NCBI GenBank assembly: GCA_033807775.1
Contig: CM066315.1
Location: 3,476,501-3,540,500, forward strand
DNA length: 64,000 nucleotides
Direction: 5' to 3'
Source: Saussurea involucrata
Taxonomy: Eukaryota > Streptophyta > Magnoliopsida > Asterales > Asteraceae
Shown here: one piece after another, positions 33,299 through 45,900 of the stretch
Position numbering within the stretch: the stretch's first letter is position 1
Layout: each line of letters opens with the position of its first letter
Position numbers and translations under genes: made by a program
The notes under the pieces: model-generated
Told to the model about the DNA's origin: nothing
The model's input: the letters and a program-made list of their open reading frames with translations, nothing else
Database searches by the model: none

Positions 33299-33925
33299 AT
33301 ATCCATCACTCGTATGAGACAATTATGGAAAAAGTAAAAGTACCTGAACATTTACAACAAGAATGGATGGAACTTCTGCAGAAACAGAACCAACAGAAGG
33401 GAGTTCTACAAACCGCGCAATGTGATCAATTTTCCTCTGAGATGAGAACACATCAACGCCAAACGGGTAATAAGCAGCATAATTCGAAGCATGCTCCTTC
33501 CTTTTATCCCTGTAAATGATAGGGGTCGGCATAAAGATAAAGTGTCTTAGCCACGAGCACAAATTGACCATATGTTTGCATAAACTCATATGATTACCTC
33601 AGATAATTCTTCCCACGTACTCTAAAAGTTTGTGGTTCAATATATGACCAAGAATCAAACATTTTCTTCTCTATCGGGCAGAATGGTACTTGTGAACCAG
33701 CAATTGGCCGTTGTATATGCATCTTTGAAGAAACTAGAAGCAGATAAGAAACTGTGTTAAGTTTCGGTGTCTAAACTATGAGAGCTCGTTAAAGACCGAG
33801 TACATAGCATTTCTATGAGTAGAGATTGTTAGTTTTTTTATATGATGACACACCATTGGCCTAGCTATATAATCTATGTGTTTATGCAAAGCATCCCCCT
33901 GCACACAGCTTGTTACACATTGTTA

Positions 33926-34071
33926 GGGACCGTTTACGAAACGCTTACTGGGTAAGTGCTTACCGGCAAAAGTCACCACTCTCACTTACCTTATCGGATA
34001 ACATTTTAGGCCATCAATATAGATTGTTGGTATGCGTCTCTTACCTGGGTAAGAGTTTGGTAAACGGCCCC
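33926..34071. mobile_element. Tourist-like MITE in an intron (copy 2)
   Basis: Duplicate of 6770-6915, with the same TTA flanks. Confidence 0.8.
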
Positions 34072-35388
34072 TTACTTAACAAGGTAATAAACGTTAAAAC
34101 ACTTTCTCAATGCTTTCATATGTGATTCTAATGCTGCTAAATGCTCCTTAACGTTAGTGAAAGTACGCACCAATAGTGGCATTAGGATGTCCATTCTTCC
34201 GTTTGAAGGACGGGTTGTGTGCAGCCTTTTTCCGTGTGCTTGATGGGCTAGAGCTTAAAGATCTCTTATCAAATGATGTATCTGTGGCAGCAAGACAAGG
34301 CAAACAATTGCTAAGAATTATTCCACAAACTATTATTCTCCCTTCCACAATTTTCATCTAGAGAAGATGATATCTCTCATCAAGGTAAACAGGATTGATT
34401 TCATTCAGAGGCCTACCAGATCTTGATTGGAATGCCATGTCATCTGGATGCACTGAGCCATCTTGAGACTGCACATCTGTGAACATATGGATTCATAACA
34501 TGAAGTTAAGCTAGTAAACAAAATGAGAACCATAAATATATTGAGAACCCCGAAACTAACTATTTCATGAATATTATGCGCTTTTATCATGTATTTTCAT
34601 TATGAATCTATCACGACATGAATAGTTGGTTCCAAGGTTCTCAAAATTATATTTACGGTTTTCATATAAACCTGCCCCGTCATTACATGTCTGCAGAAAA
34701 ATCACCATCAAGAATGCTCTGGAAATCTTCATCACCGCTGTCGGATTCAAGAATCGTAGCAGAATCAAACCACAGGTCATCAGTGCTCCCTGCCAGTACT
34801 TCTTATATAGATATTGTAAGTTTAATTTATGCAGAACTAGTTGAATTGCGATGAAAATAGACAAAAATAACCATGAACTAATCCTTCATAAAGAACTGAA
34901 AATGAAACACAACTTGTTTATGAGTTATAGCACTGTGAATAAACATCAACATAGAACTGTTTGCATGCAACCAACAAAATGCTCCATTTTAAGCTGATCA
35001 CGAGAATTTGGGCAAAAAGACGTCGGAGAAAAGTGAAGATCTAACAAGTTAATTCGAGATTTGAATAAGAACTCATGTTTCTTCAACTGATTCCTTATTA
35101 GTTATGCAGGCATAATTATTGATTGTTTATTCATATATGAATTAACATGGCTGAAATTCAATTAAAATGCATAAATTTTGAGGAGTATATATAATGAATA
35201 ATTGTAGAAGAGAAGTAGAAGTAGAACTAACCGTGGGAAGTTGGATTGACGGTGGAGGGAAGGGAGTTTGGTTGATGATACAAACGACACCGTTTCAGGC
35301 CTTTTTTCTTCTTTTTCTTCGACGACGACGACGACGACTTTATTCCACCTCCGACGCAACTCTCCGGCCTCGACACGCAACCTCCCAT

Positions 35389-35736
35389 CTCTCTCTTTCT
35401 CTTTCTCTCAATATATGTATGTATGTATTTTTATGATCTATATATCAGGATCCTGCAACCAACAGAAGATGAAGATAGTCCACCAACTGCAGCTTCGGTT
35501 GTTCTCTCTCTATATATATATGGATATATATGTATATATATATAGGACGATAATCAAATGAAACCGTGAAAACCAATCTAAACCGTTAATTGATTTTAAT
35601 TTATGGACATTATTATAGGCAAAAATAGGTTGAGAACCGTGAGAACCTATGAATGAATTTTTATGTTTTTTAAAACCATAAGATCAAAACCAAATGACGG
35701 CTTAGATCGGTTCTCATGGTTCTCAACCTATTTTTG

Positions 35737-35777
<41 letters not shown>

Positions 35778-36757
35778 TTTATATGCATGAGTCATGAGTG
35801 TGGGCATTTGACTATGATTTTGGTGGTGGAGAGGTGGCGAGAAGGAAAATCGAAAACAAACAAACCGGTGAAACCCCACCCCAAGAGCTGGAAAAAATCG
35901 AATTTAAAAACTGCTAGAAAATGATGACTTGAGAATTTTTTTTTTCCTAGCTGATTCTTTAAAATAGAGAGAGTAAAAGGAGATAAATCTACATTAATAA
36001 AACTAGAATGTTTTTTTCTTTTTATCGATTTATGGTTTTGAGAAAACAATAATCTTTTGTTTAATAAATTTGTTTAATTTAATATAATTTAGGTTTAATA
36101 ATATTATATTTTTTAAAAATAATAATTAAGTATTCTGTTCGAATTCAATAATTATCTTGCTTATATTTTAGATTCTTCATATTAAAAATGAGATGTTTAT
36201 CCTGTATTTATCAGTTAGTTATGAATTCAAACATATAACTTTAATCAGTTGTACTCATGCATCATTAATCTTGAGTTTTAAGTATGCATCAATAAACAAT
36301 ACTTGATGCACAAAAACTTGTTTTTAAGAAATTTTTTTAAATGCTTTATAATATAGTATAGATATATCTTAAAAATTAATCAAATTCAGTTTGATATTTT
36401 AAGTTCATTGGTAACCAAAAATATCTTCTTTACATTTTTTCCAACATGATCTAAAAAATATATACCAAAGAGACTCGATCAATAATCAATTAACCAACTT
36501 GGATTGTTGATACAAACCACATAGTCAAAGAACGCGTACTTCAAACCAACGGCTCACCAAAAAAAAATCTTTTTATTTTTTATTTTTTATTTTTTATTTT
36601 TTATTACAACCACAAAAATAAAGATGGAATTCAGTCTCTGATTGCCACGTGGAATGATTACAAGTGGTCTTTGTTGGACGGGGTTTTGTCGTTTAGTGAT
36701 TATGTGGTCGATAGATTCTTATTTGTCCTTTTGGGCTATGAAAACGACTATCGATAA
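35389..36757. other. Upstream region of the truncated DUF1336 gene (copy 2)
   Basis: Duplicate of 8233-9601, including the foldback MITE at 35620-35736 and the TA microsatellite. No gene is visible. Confidence 0.6.
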
Positions 36758-37557
36758 GGCCATAAGTACCACTACCAAATGAATTCACTTGTCACTTTAG
36801 CGTCACATCAGCTTTTTTCTTTTCTACCCTCTTTACCCAAAAGTGGAGTATCACTAACCCACTGAACTCAATTGCCACCTCATCTTTTTTAATTCTTTTA
36901 TTTATACATTTAATTATTTAACAAAATAAAAATATTTATATATTTTTTAATAAATAAAAATAAGATAAATAATAAAAATAAAAATTCATATCATTCATTA
37001 AAAAATTAAAATTACAAAATAAATTTAAAAATTACAAAATATTAAAAATCTAGTCGTCGTCGTTGTTGGGAACTTGGATACGCCAAATATGTTCGACCAA
37101 ATCCGACCGAAGGTTATTATAAGTGTCCCGGTTTTTTACTTCTCGAACATTTGTCGCGCGTTGTTCCTCACTGATTTGTGTTTCGATATCATCCGCTACA
37201 AGGTCGTTTTCATCGCCACCACAAATGGCATGGTCTTCGTCTTCGAGTATCATATTGAAGAAATAAATGAAAGAAAGTATAGAGTTTTTTTGTGTGAAAA
37301 AATAAGATGGTATAGGTTAATATATATAGTGTGTATAATTTGAAAAAAAAAATTGTAAAATAGCCGTTGGTAAACGGTATTGTTTAAAAAAATTAAAAAA
37401 AAATTAAATATGCAACGGGTATCATCGGGTTGGTGAACCCGCATGCTACCCGATCCCCCCCCCCCCCCCCCGGTACCCCTACCCGATGAACCCTTCCCGA
37501 ACCCGCTTGCCACGTCGATGAACCCGCCCCCGAACCCGCTTGGCGGTACGGGTTGTC
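36758..37557 (-). mobile_element. Internally deleted PIF/Harbinger element (copy 2)
   Basis: Duplicate of 9602-10402, one base shorter because of homopolymer length differences. The transposase remnant is at 37050-37253. One C/T difference lies just upstream of the remnant. Confidence 0.82.
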
Positions 37558-37772
37558 TAACAAGGTGCCGGCCATTTTGACGTTCTTACTTGGGTCCACA
37601 GTCCACACAACGGGTTGATTGAACCGATTTTGATGGTTAAGAATTAAGATAGATGATAGAAATCGCTAAAATAGTAAAAATGGTGTTTAGTTCGTTAGAA
37701 TCAGACAAATTTTAAAAAGATCGAAGTAGTCAATAAATTTCAATTTCGTTCATACATTTGGTTCATTCTTTG

Positions 37773-37970
37773 CCTATGGCGTGTATCTCAGTTGGCAATG
37801 GGACGGGAAGACTTGCCCAATAACTAACAGGTCCTGGGTTCAAGCCCAGACCCCCCGTTATCAACAGCCGCTGAGTGAGTCTCAAAATGCCCCCTCATAC
37901 GGATGCCCGAGTAGGCAGGGTGGGTCAGGTATGGGGCCGGTCGGGGTTGCCGGTATCAACCTTTTGGCCA
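37773..37970 (+). mobile_element. tRNA-derived SINE (copy 2)
   Basis: Duplicate of 10618-10815, with the same 17-bp flanking repeats and box B. Confidence 0.85.
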
Positions 37971-38646
37971 ATTTGGTTCATTCTTTGAGTTCTGATAAGG
38001 ATTCGAATTCGACATATGATGGAATGTAAATTCCTTGGGCTATAGCAAGGAATTCCAATTTTTTCGTCTCATCTTTTAAGAAAATAATATTTTGCCCTTA
38101 TATCTATTTCATTTCATTCATACATCGCTCCCTTCATTATAGTCACATGGACAAAAATCACATTTTTAAACACCATCGAGACGAGAAACGTAGTTTACTC
38201 AATCAGTAAGTTATCTAAGAAGTTGTTTATAAAACACTTACCGCTTCTTAACTAAACACTTATAGTTTACCAAACACTTAATGGGTAAGCGCTTACTTTA
38301 CCGGTGAGCATGACAACAAGGACCGAAAACTTCCCCGGTAAAAGGCGTATCAATGACCGAGAATCTTACCTGGTAACTGAGACTCCTGTTAGCAGTTACC
38401 ACTTACCAACAATTTATTTTGATGGTCCAAAATGTTAGTTACCTAATAAGATAAGTGAGGGTGGTGACTCGCCATTTTGGTGATGATGCATTTTATATAA
38501 TGTCAAACAAATAATAACATAGATGCTTAAACATATACCCATACAGCCTGAGGATAAATGTGTTTAGGTACCATCATATATCATTCACATTACTAAACAT
38601 TTGAAAAAGGAATCAGAAATGTTACCTTTTTAAGGATATGCCATTA

Positions 38647-41600
38647 TCAAGAAGTTCCTGCTTGTGTAGTTGAGCATTCTGAATCTAGCTGTTGCATGAA
38701 ATTGTTGCAGTTATCCTATATAACAAACAAATTAAACTTCACTCTCTCAAAGATATTACAACAATAAACAATAATAATGATAATGGGTTACTGTTCCTTT
38801 TCTTTTTTTGCTGCTTTTTTCTATAGTGTGCAAAAGGTTGATTGTTGTCCCATATTGGGTAGACATTTAGACTATGACAGGAATGAGTGGAACAAGAATG
38901 CATTTTCTTGTCACACCAAAATAAGTGGAACAAAAATCATGAGACAAGATTGGTAATTACTAAACTACCCATGTCAAATTAAAACCCTAAAAAAACCTTG
39001 CACATTTATTTCACTCATCTACCTCGCTCTAGCCCGTTCAGTCCAGTCTCATATGCATACCAAACGCAAATGCCAAGGTTCACGTACCTTTTCTTCAGCG
39101 CCAGGCAGATTTGAAGCATTTGCTACAGGCTGAGATCCCAAGTGAGCTGCGTTTGGAGGGGGAAAAGCAGACTGCCCATTGTACCAACAGATTTAAGCTT
39201 TATTCTTAGAAGATACTATTTAGGGACTGTTTACTAAGTGCTTATAGCCTCTTATCGGATAAGTAGTGCTTACTAGGTAAGAGAGAATGTTGTTTACCAA
39301 CACATTCCAACCAACAGGTGCTGTTGACCGAAATGCTGACCCGGTGAAAGCGGAGAGACTTGCTTACCCGGTCAGAGCATTTTACCAGATCAGCGCTTAC
39401 CCAATTTTTCTAGTAAACGGTCCCTTAGTCATGGGCTAGATAAGATAGATTTTAGTGATTAACGATCAAACTAGGTTGCACATAGTAGGGTGTTGGTATT
39501 CTACTTGCCTCGGATACACAAGAGTTGACATTGTTGTTCTCCCTTAAGGGACTGGCCATAGGAGCATACTCCTTACATGATGGTGAAGCTGCATTTATAA
39601 AAATAAAAAATATCATGGTTTTGCACCTTCCTTAGCAGGCTAATTTGGTGAAAAAAACTAATATGGAAGAGCAAGTTGTCACCATATGAGAACAAGGGAA
39701 TACATGTTTAAACAAATGACACCTACTTCTTTCAATTTCCACAACTATAAATGAAAATTTCCTATTCAAAGATCACAAAATGGAGCTTTTCTGTAACGCT
39801 TGCATTTCCAATCCATATATGTGCATGTGTGTAGTAACCAAGACCAAAGTGGGAGAGTTTTAATGGTTTGGTGTAAACTTTTATAATTATGGAAGTTGAG
39901 GGGCTATTTGTTAATTGCGGGATAGGTATAAAAGGGGCACAAAACCCTAGGAGAAACATTCTCCTACTGATTTTGTGTGTGGTTGGCGGCTGCTGGAGTG
40001 AATTAGAGAGAACAGAGGGAAAAGAGAGAATGAAAGGAGAAAGTAGAAGAAAGAGGGTGAAATCAAGAAAGAAGGATCAATTGCTGATTCGTTGGGAGAA
40101 ATAGAAGGTGTGCTTCTTTTGGATTCAAGCAGGTAATCACTTCTCCTCTTCTCTAATCCCTGATTCTTGTTATTGATGAGTTATTTGGGGTTTTTGTTAA
40201 AAGTAGGGTTTGGAACTAAATGGAAGAGATTAGATGTCAAATCTTATCTTTTGCAGCTAATATTTCAATAGTAGTTGAGCTTATTGACCCTATTGTCGTT
40301 GCTAATCTCTATCTGTGAGACTTCGGTCGTTTCCATGATTTCTCGGTCCAAATAAGGGTCAGGTCGACGTCCGGATAGCTTCCTGGACGTCCGGATACAT
40401 TCGAGTGGTTGAAGGTTTCCGAGTAAGTGTCCGGATAGGTGTGTTGTCTGGATAAGTGTGTTGTCCGGAAAAGGGTGTTGTCCGGATAGGGGTGTTGTCC
40501 GGATAGGGGTGTTGTCCGGATAAGTGTGCTGTCCGGAATAGAGTGTCGTCCGGGGAGTTGAGATGATCAGCTTATGAGTTTATCCTTTCGCCAGGTAGAT
40601 CGTTTGGAAGTGCATATCAGAATAAGAAAGGAACGTAAGCGTAACAGGTGAGTTTTTCTAACTAAAGCTTGATGGTACTTGTTCATTTACTCGTACATGC
40701 GTGCTTACTTAATGTATGTTGCATATGACTTACTTATGCATGATGTGATGTATATGGGGGGTGTGTTCCATACGTAATGTGTGATGTATATGGGGGGGGG
40801 GGGTCACATACGTAATGGTGTGATGTATATGGGGGGTGTGTCCCATACGTAATGGTGTGATGCTTATGGGGGGTGTGTCCCATATGTTATGGTATGACGC
40901 TTATGGGGGGGTGTCCCATCTGTCATAGTGTGATGCTTATGGGGGGGGGGGGGGGGTGTCCCATATATTATTTGCCAAACTTTATATTGATTTATGTTTC
41001 GCAAAACTCCTTAAATGCTATATGTGGTGTGGATGTAACTGAGGGACCTCACTAGACCTTGTGGTCTAACCCTCGCATTTTCAAAACTGAAACCCTTTTC
41101 AGGTAAGCAGATTAAGGGCAGTTCCTCTAGTGGTAAAGAGAAGGCGTGAGAGCGGGCGTGGCTTGGCATTAGTGGACTTCCTTTACATTTTGTTATTAGA
41201 AACTCTCAGTTGTAATTCGGGTTTATTCCGCAAACCCGAGTGCAGAATTTTGATGGTGTAAACCTTGGGCCATGTTTTGGCGATAAATTATATTTTAAGG
41301 TCGTATTCCGGCATGCTTTGGAGTGGGTTGTTACAGTTGGTATCAGAGCCGTAGTTTAAGGGATTTAGGTGACCGGATGGGCCTAAACTTAAACTGTAGA
41401 AGTACAACTGAGAATGTAGGAAGGCCTAGGAAGACCTCACTGGGGAGTGTGAATAATAGGGTGGTGAGAACTATCATGTAAGGTAAGTTCGGGATTACAC
41501 CTGGCCAGTGTAATTGTGAATTTACAGGTGCATGACGGTGATCATTCTTGCCTTGTTATTTTGGGACGGTTGTTAATCTGTTTTGTGTGTAAAGTTTAAT

Positions 41601-42919
41601 CTTGTCATTATGGAAAGGGTTTAGTGTGTTGTGCAGATCATTCTTGGCGTGATTGATGATACTATCTATAGGAAGCATCGTTTGAATGTTTGGTATGAGT
41701 GTCCGTGGGAAGTAGAACCTTTAGGGTTCTTAAGGGAAATAAGTGTTTGGAGGTGAACTCCTATTCTTTAATGAGTCTTTATTCTGGGAGATTCCCAGTG
41801 CCGGTGAATTGAAATCTTGAGAGTTTCAGCTCGAGGATCGGATAGTGGAGAGGTGCTTTCTTACTCTCTAGTTAGTGGAAGAGTGACAAGAGTGGTTGAA
41901 AAGTGATAGATGTATGGATTGGTAACATTGGTGTCGGTTAACCAATTTGGGACCGAGGTGAAGCCGTTTATTTTTACAAATTAATAGTCAGGTGGTGACT
42001 GTGAGGTTGGAGCATCCAAGTGTGTGGGGAAGTATCGGTACCGAAGGTTGGTTCAAATGTAAGGAACCTGATGGTGTAGTGGGAAGTAGGGTGTCGGCGT
42101 TGATTTGTTGTAACTGCAAAAAGGTTAACCCTGCTTGAGCGAATAACCTTCAATGTAAAGCGAGTCATGCATTACGTTTTCAAACCGGTTACGTAGGTCC
42201 CCATGTCAAAATGTGTGAGTGTGTGCGTGTGCCTTGTAAACTTCTGATTTTGAAAATGAGTTGGCGTGTGCAAGTGTGTGCTGGAAGGAAAAGATAAATT
42301 TGTTTACATGGTGTAATAAATTTCGAACTTGGAGAAATAGTGAGTTACTTCACTTCTTTTGCGAGTGAGTTAAACCTTGTTGTAAAAATCGTAACAATAT
42401 TAGATCGCATGGTGTTATGGATGAAAACAATATGAACACGTGGTTGACATACCAGCAAGTGTGAGAGTCGGTCGACTATCCCAGTATGGGTGATATTGCT
42501 GTGTTTTTTAAAAATTTTGCACAAGGAGAGTTTCAGTGAATGCACTTTCAAATGATGAACAAGGTTGCGTGTGAGCAATCTTTGAGATCGGTGTGTGTGG
42601 TGGTAACTTATGGAGTGTCGTGGCATGCATATTAAAACCCTGTTTTGTGGGATATTTTGAGTGTGTAAAACAATTTAAATCATTGTGTTGTCATGCATGA
42701 AGGCTATGAACTCGCTAGGTAGTAAGAGATATCGTACCTGAGGATATGCGAAGTTTCGGGAGTGGAAAATGTGGTTGAGTCGTCGATGGTTGATTTGTGA
42801 CCTTAGTGTTACGGTATAGGGAGGGCAATGTCTACCTGTAGTCTCAGGCTTTGACTGTGGAAATGATTGTGTGATGGTAGTTCTTGCTCTTATGTGGTAA
42901 GTTGACATATGACCGTCGA

Positions 42920-42951
<32 letters not shown>

Positions 42952-45900
42952 GACCCGGGTGATTTCGAAGTAGGCAAGATACTTTGAAGGTAACGTTGTG
43001 GTATGTGGATGAAACGATATCGGCGTGGAGCCGGAGTCGTGGTGAACCTGCCTTTAGGCTGATTGTCGGGTATTGAGGTTGAAGTCAACGACAGGGATGA
43101 ATTTGTTGTCGGGAGATTTGAAATTTTGAAAGGTTAACTTTAGTGTGATTATTTTGTCGAGTGGGTGCGCGGAGATAAGAGGTCGGTGTGGAAAGGTATG
43201 TGTATGTCAAGAAGGTGGATGGCCTTTTGTAAGTATCCCGAAGGTGGGGATGTGATAGCTGGATAAGTGATTCTTTTTAAGTGACTGTTATGTCATTTAT
43301 GAACAAGGTAGTTAGCCCAACTCATGTGGGACACGTAGACTATGTTGGTTTGTAAGAGTGTGTCTTATAGTTTGATTTATTTGAGCGTGTCTCAAGTGGA
43401 CCCGAAGAGTCGGTCGGGAATAAGGACTCGATCGAGTGTAGTAGACGGTCATGATTTGTGATTCACCTAGATGGGAGAAAGACAAGGTTGTGAGTCTTTC
43501 TGAACCTAAATTTTATACAAATGTGACAGAGTTATTATATAACTGTGTGCTTCTCAGCTGCATTTATTACAAAGCGATGATTAAGTGTGTGGTGTGGTTG
43601 TTATCTATTCGCGTGTTTCCAACTGCTTAAGTATGAAGCTATGAACAAGTGTGTGGTAGAATGCATGCTTTAATTATGCATTGTGCTCTGGCGTTGTCGA
43701 GAAAATGGGGGGTGTGTCCCATATTAATTATATATATGAATTTGTTTCATATATAGCGAGTGTGCTCTTTGGCGCTGTCACAGTGTGTGTGACTATAGCG
43801 TGTGCCAGTAGCAGGTGTCAAAAGGTGATTGTCATTTTAAAGTATGCTTATTTAAATGTGTAGTTGCATATAAATTGCATATAACCTGGTGTGATGTATA
43901 TGGGGGGTGTGTCCCATATGGATTATTCGAACGGACTTGGTCTGTTTCCAAGGGCGGGTGTGTGCCCTAGATCAGGTCACAGGTGTGTAGTGACCAGGAA
44001 GAAATCAGTTATATGTGTGTGGACGTTGGGTTGCAAAACTAATTATTGCTTAATGTTTTCGCAAACTCTTTCAATTTATGTTGTGCTGGGCATGGAGAAA
44101 GCTTGGACTAGTGTGTGCACAAATGATCGTGAGGATTGAACCTCTGGTGTGGGGTTGTGTGGATAAGATAGCGATAACTTGTAATTAGTAAGCATGCGAG
44201 GCATGGTGGTAATGAGTGGAGGTGAGGTTAAGTGATGGACTAGTGTTGATATGGGGTGAGCGTAAGTGGAGATCCTTGCTCAGGATTTGTTTATAAGTTG
44301 TTCAAGGCGGCAAAAATTGTGTGTGGTGTTGTTATCCGAGAATAAAAGAATGGGGTGGAAGTTGGTGGCTACCTATGAGGGAAATGGTGTGATCTTGAAT
44401 TGGGTAGTTCATGGTGGTTCGTGGTGGATACGAAATCCTTAGGAATGCTGAGCTAATCCTTGTACATAAAAGAAACGTAAAGGAGTGAGTTAATATCGTT
44501 TGAGAATTGAGAAAGGTGGTCGCTTCGAACATCGAGTGTGATTTCGGATTGACTTGGTGGAATTTCTCGTATGAGATGTGGTGAAACTGTTGGTTGGGCA
44601 TAGTAACCGTTGAAATTGCGTGTATGGAACGGTAAATGTTGGATGAGAATGTCCGTAGGTAATTGGGACGGTAGGTTGGAATGAGTGTGTAAGCGGGAAG
44701 TAGGAAGTGTGGCAAGTGGCGGAAAGTGGAAACAATGTTTACAGAACGTCACCGTCGGGTGCATGAACTTCCAGTGGGAGTATGAAGAAGAGGATTTGTG
44801 TGTAGGCGTTTGGTTTACAAGACAAGGAAAGCCAGCTTGTGCTGTTGATCAAGAGTGTGCATCTTTTAGTGAGCCGTTCTTTGGAAACGTGTTTTATGTT
44901 GAAAAGCAAGTGGCAGGAAGTAGTCGAAGGTAGTGTTCGGGAGAAGGACCATTAGATTGGACTTGGTAGTAGTGTGATAAATATTCCGAGTAAACTTTGT
45001 CGTTCAGCGTTAAGCTAGTAGGAACAGTGTGTTGTGTGAGCATGGTTGCTCTTTCTGTTGGTGGGTGAAACTTGAATTATTTCACATGTGGATGGACGAC
45101 TGTTGGATGCAAGGAGAATTCAACGGTGTGTCTTCAAGATTGGTTCGGAATGGATTGATGGGTGCTTCAAATGTTAAAGTGTGGAGGTTTTCTACTTTTA
45201 GCCCTGTTTAGTGTGGGGGTGTTGTTGTGATGGAAGCATGTGAATTGACTTTTATCGATGGATCGTGGGCAACACAATTCAGGTGAGAAAGTGTTATCTG
45301 CCTTAGACGTATATTGTGATGGGAAAGCGATTGTAGAATTGTGTGTTATTTGTGGAAGAGGAACATATCTGTGAGTGATACTCGAGGTTGATCTTGTGCT
45401 AGGTTGGTGAATTGAGAGTTCGTTAAGGAATTTATGTTGTTGTGACGTTAACCGTTGTAAACTTGTTCTGTCACGGAAGAGAAGTTGTGGATGAAAATTC
45501 TAAATTCGTTGCAACCGTGCGTTTAGGTGTGTGGACGGTATCGTGTACCGTTGGCCTGAGACGTCATAGTTGTGGTACGCGAAATTACCTAGGATAGGAG
45601 TTTTAATTAATCGAAAGTGTGGAAAGTGTTGGTGTAAGCTTTGTTGTTGAAGGGTTATGCAAAGTGGAAGTAAGAGAGTCCTTAGAGAAGCAAAGAGGTT
45701 GGCATGTGCAGTTATCTGCGAACCTTCAAGGAGTAAAGATGCATCGCGGGAAAGAAACGTTGCGAGACCGGAGGTCGCGAGGTCGGCCACCGTTAAGCCA
45801 TCCAGGTTTGCAGGAAGTTAAGGGTGGCTCTAGACCACCAAAGGAGACGTTTGGCCGAGTCGGATGTGACTATTCCGTTAGAAGATGTCAGTGTCGACGA

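Larger units (their letters stand above)
32233..35388 (-). pseudogene. DUF1336 gene truncated by the duplication junction (copy 2)
   Basis: Exons corresponding to copy 1 lie at 35232-35388, 34706-34789, 34417-34476, 34171-34329, 33598-33733, 33344-33509, 32718-32846 and 32440-32634. A partial exon lies at 32257-32316. The frame passes ...HRFSCISRK, crosses the junction into LTR A, adds about seven foreign residues (GPSVPPS) and meets a stop at 32233-32235. The last part of DUF1336, including PEELPEEILCGVRLN, is missing, as is the normal 3' UTR. The promoter region is the same as in copy 1, so it could be transcribed; the product is probably non-functional or altered. Confidence 0.88.
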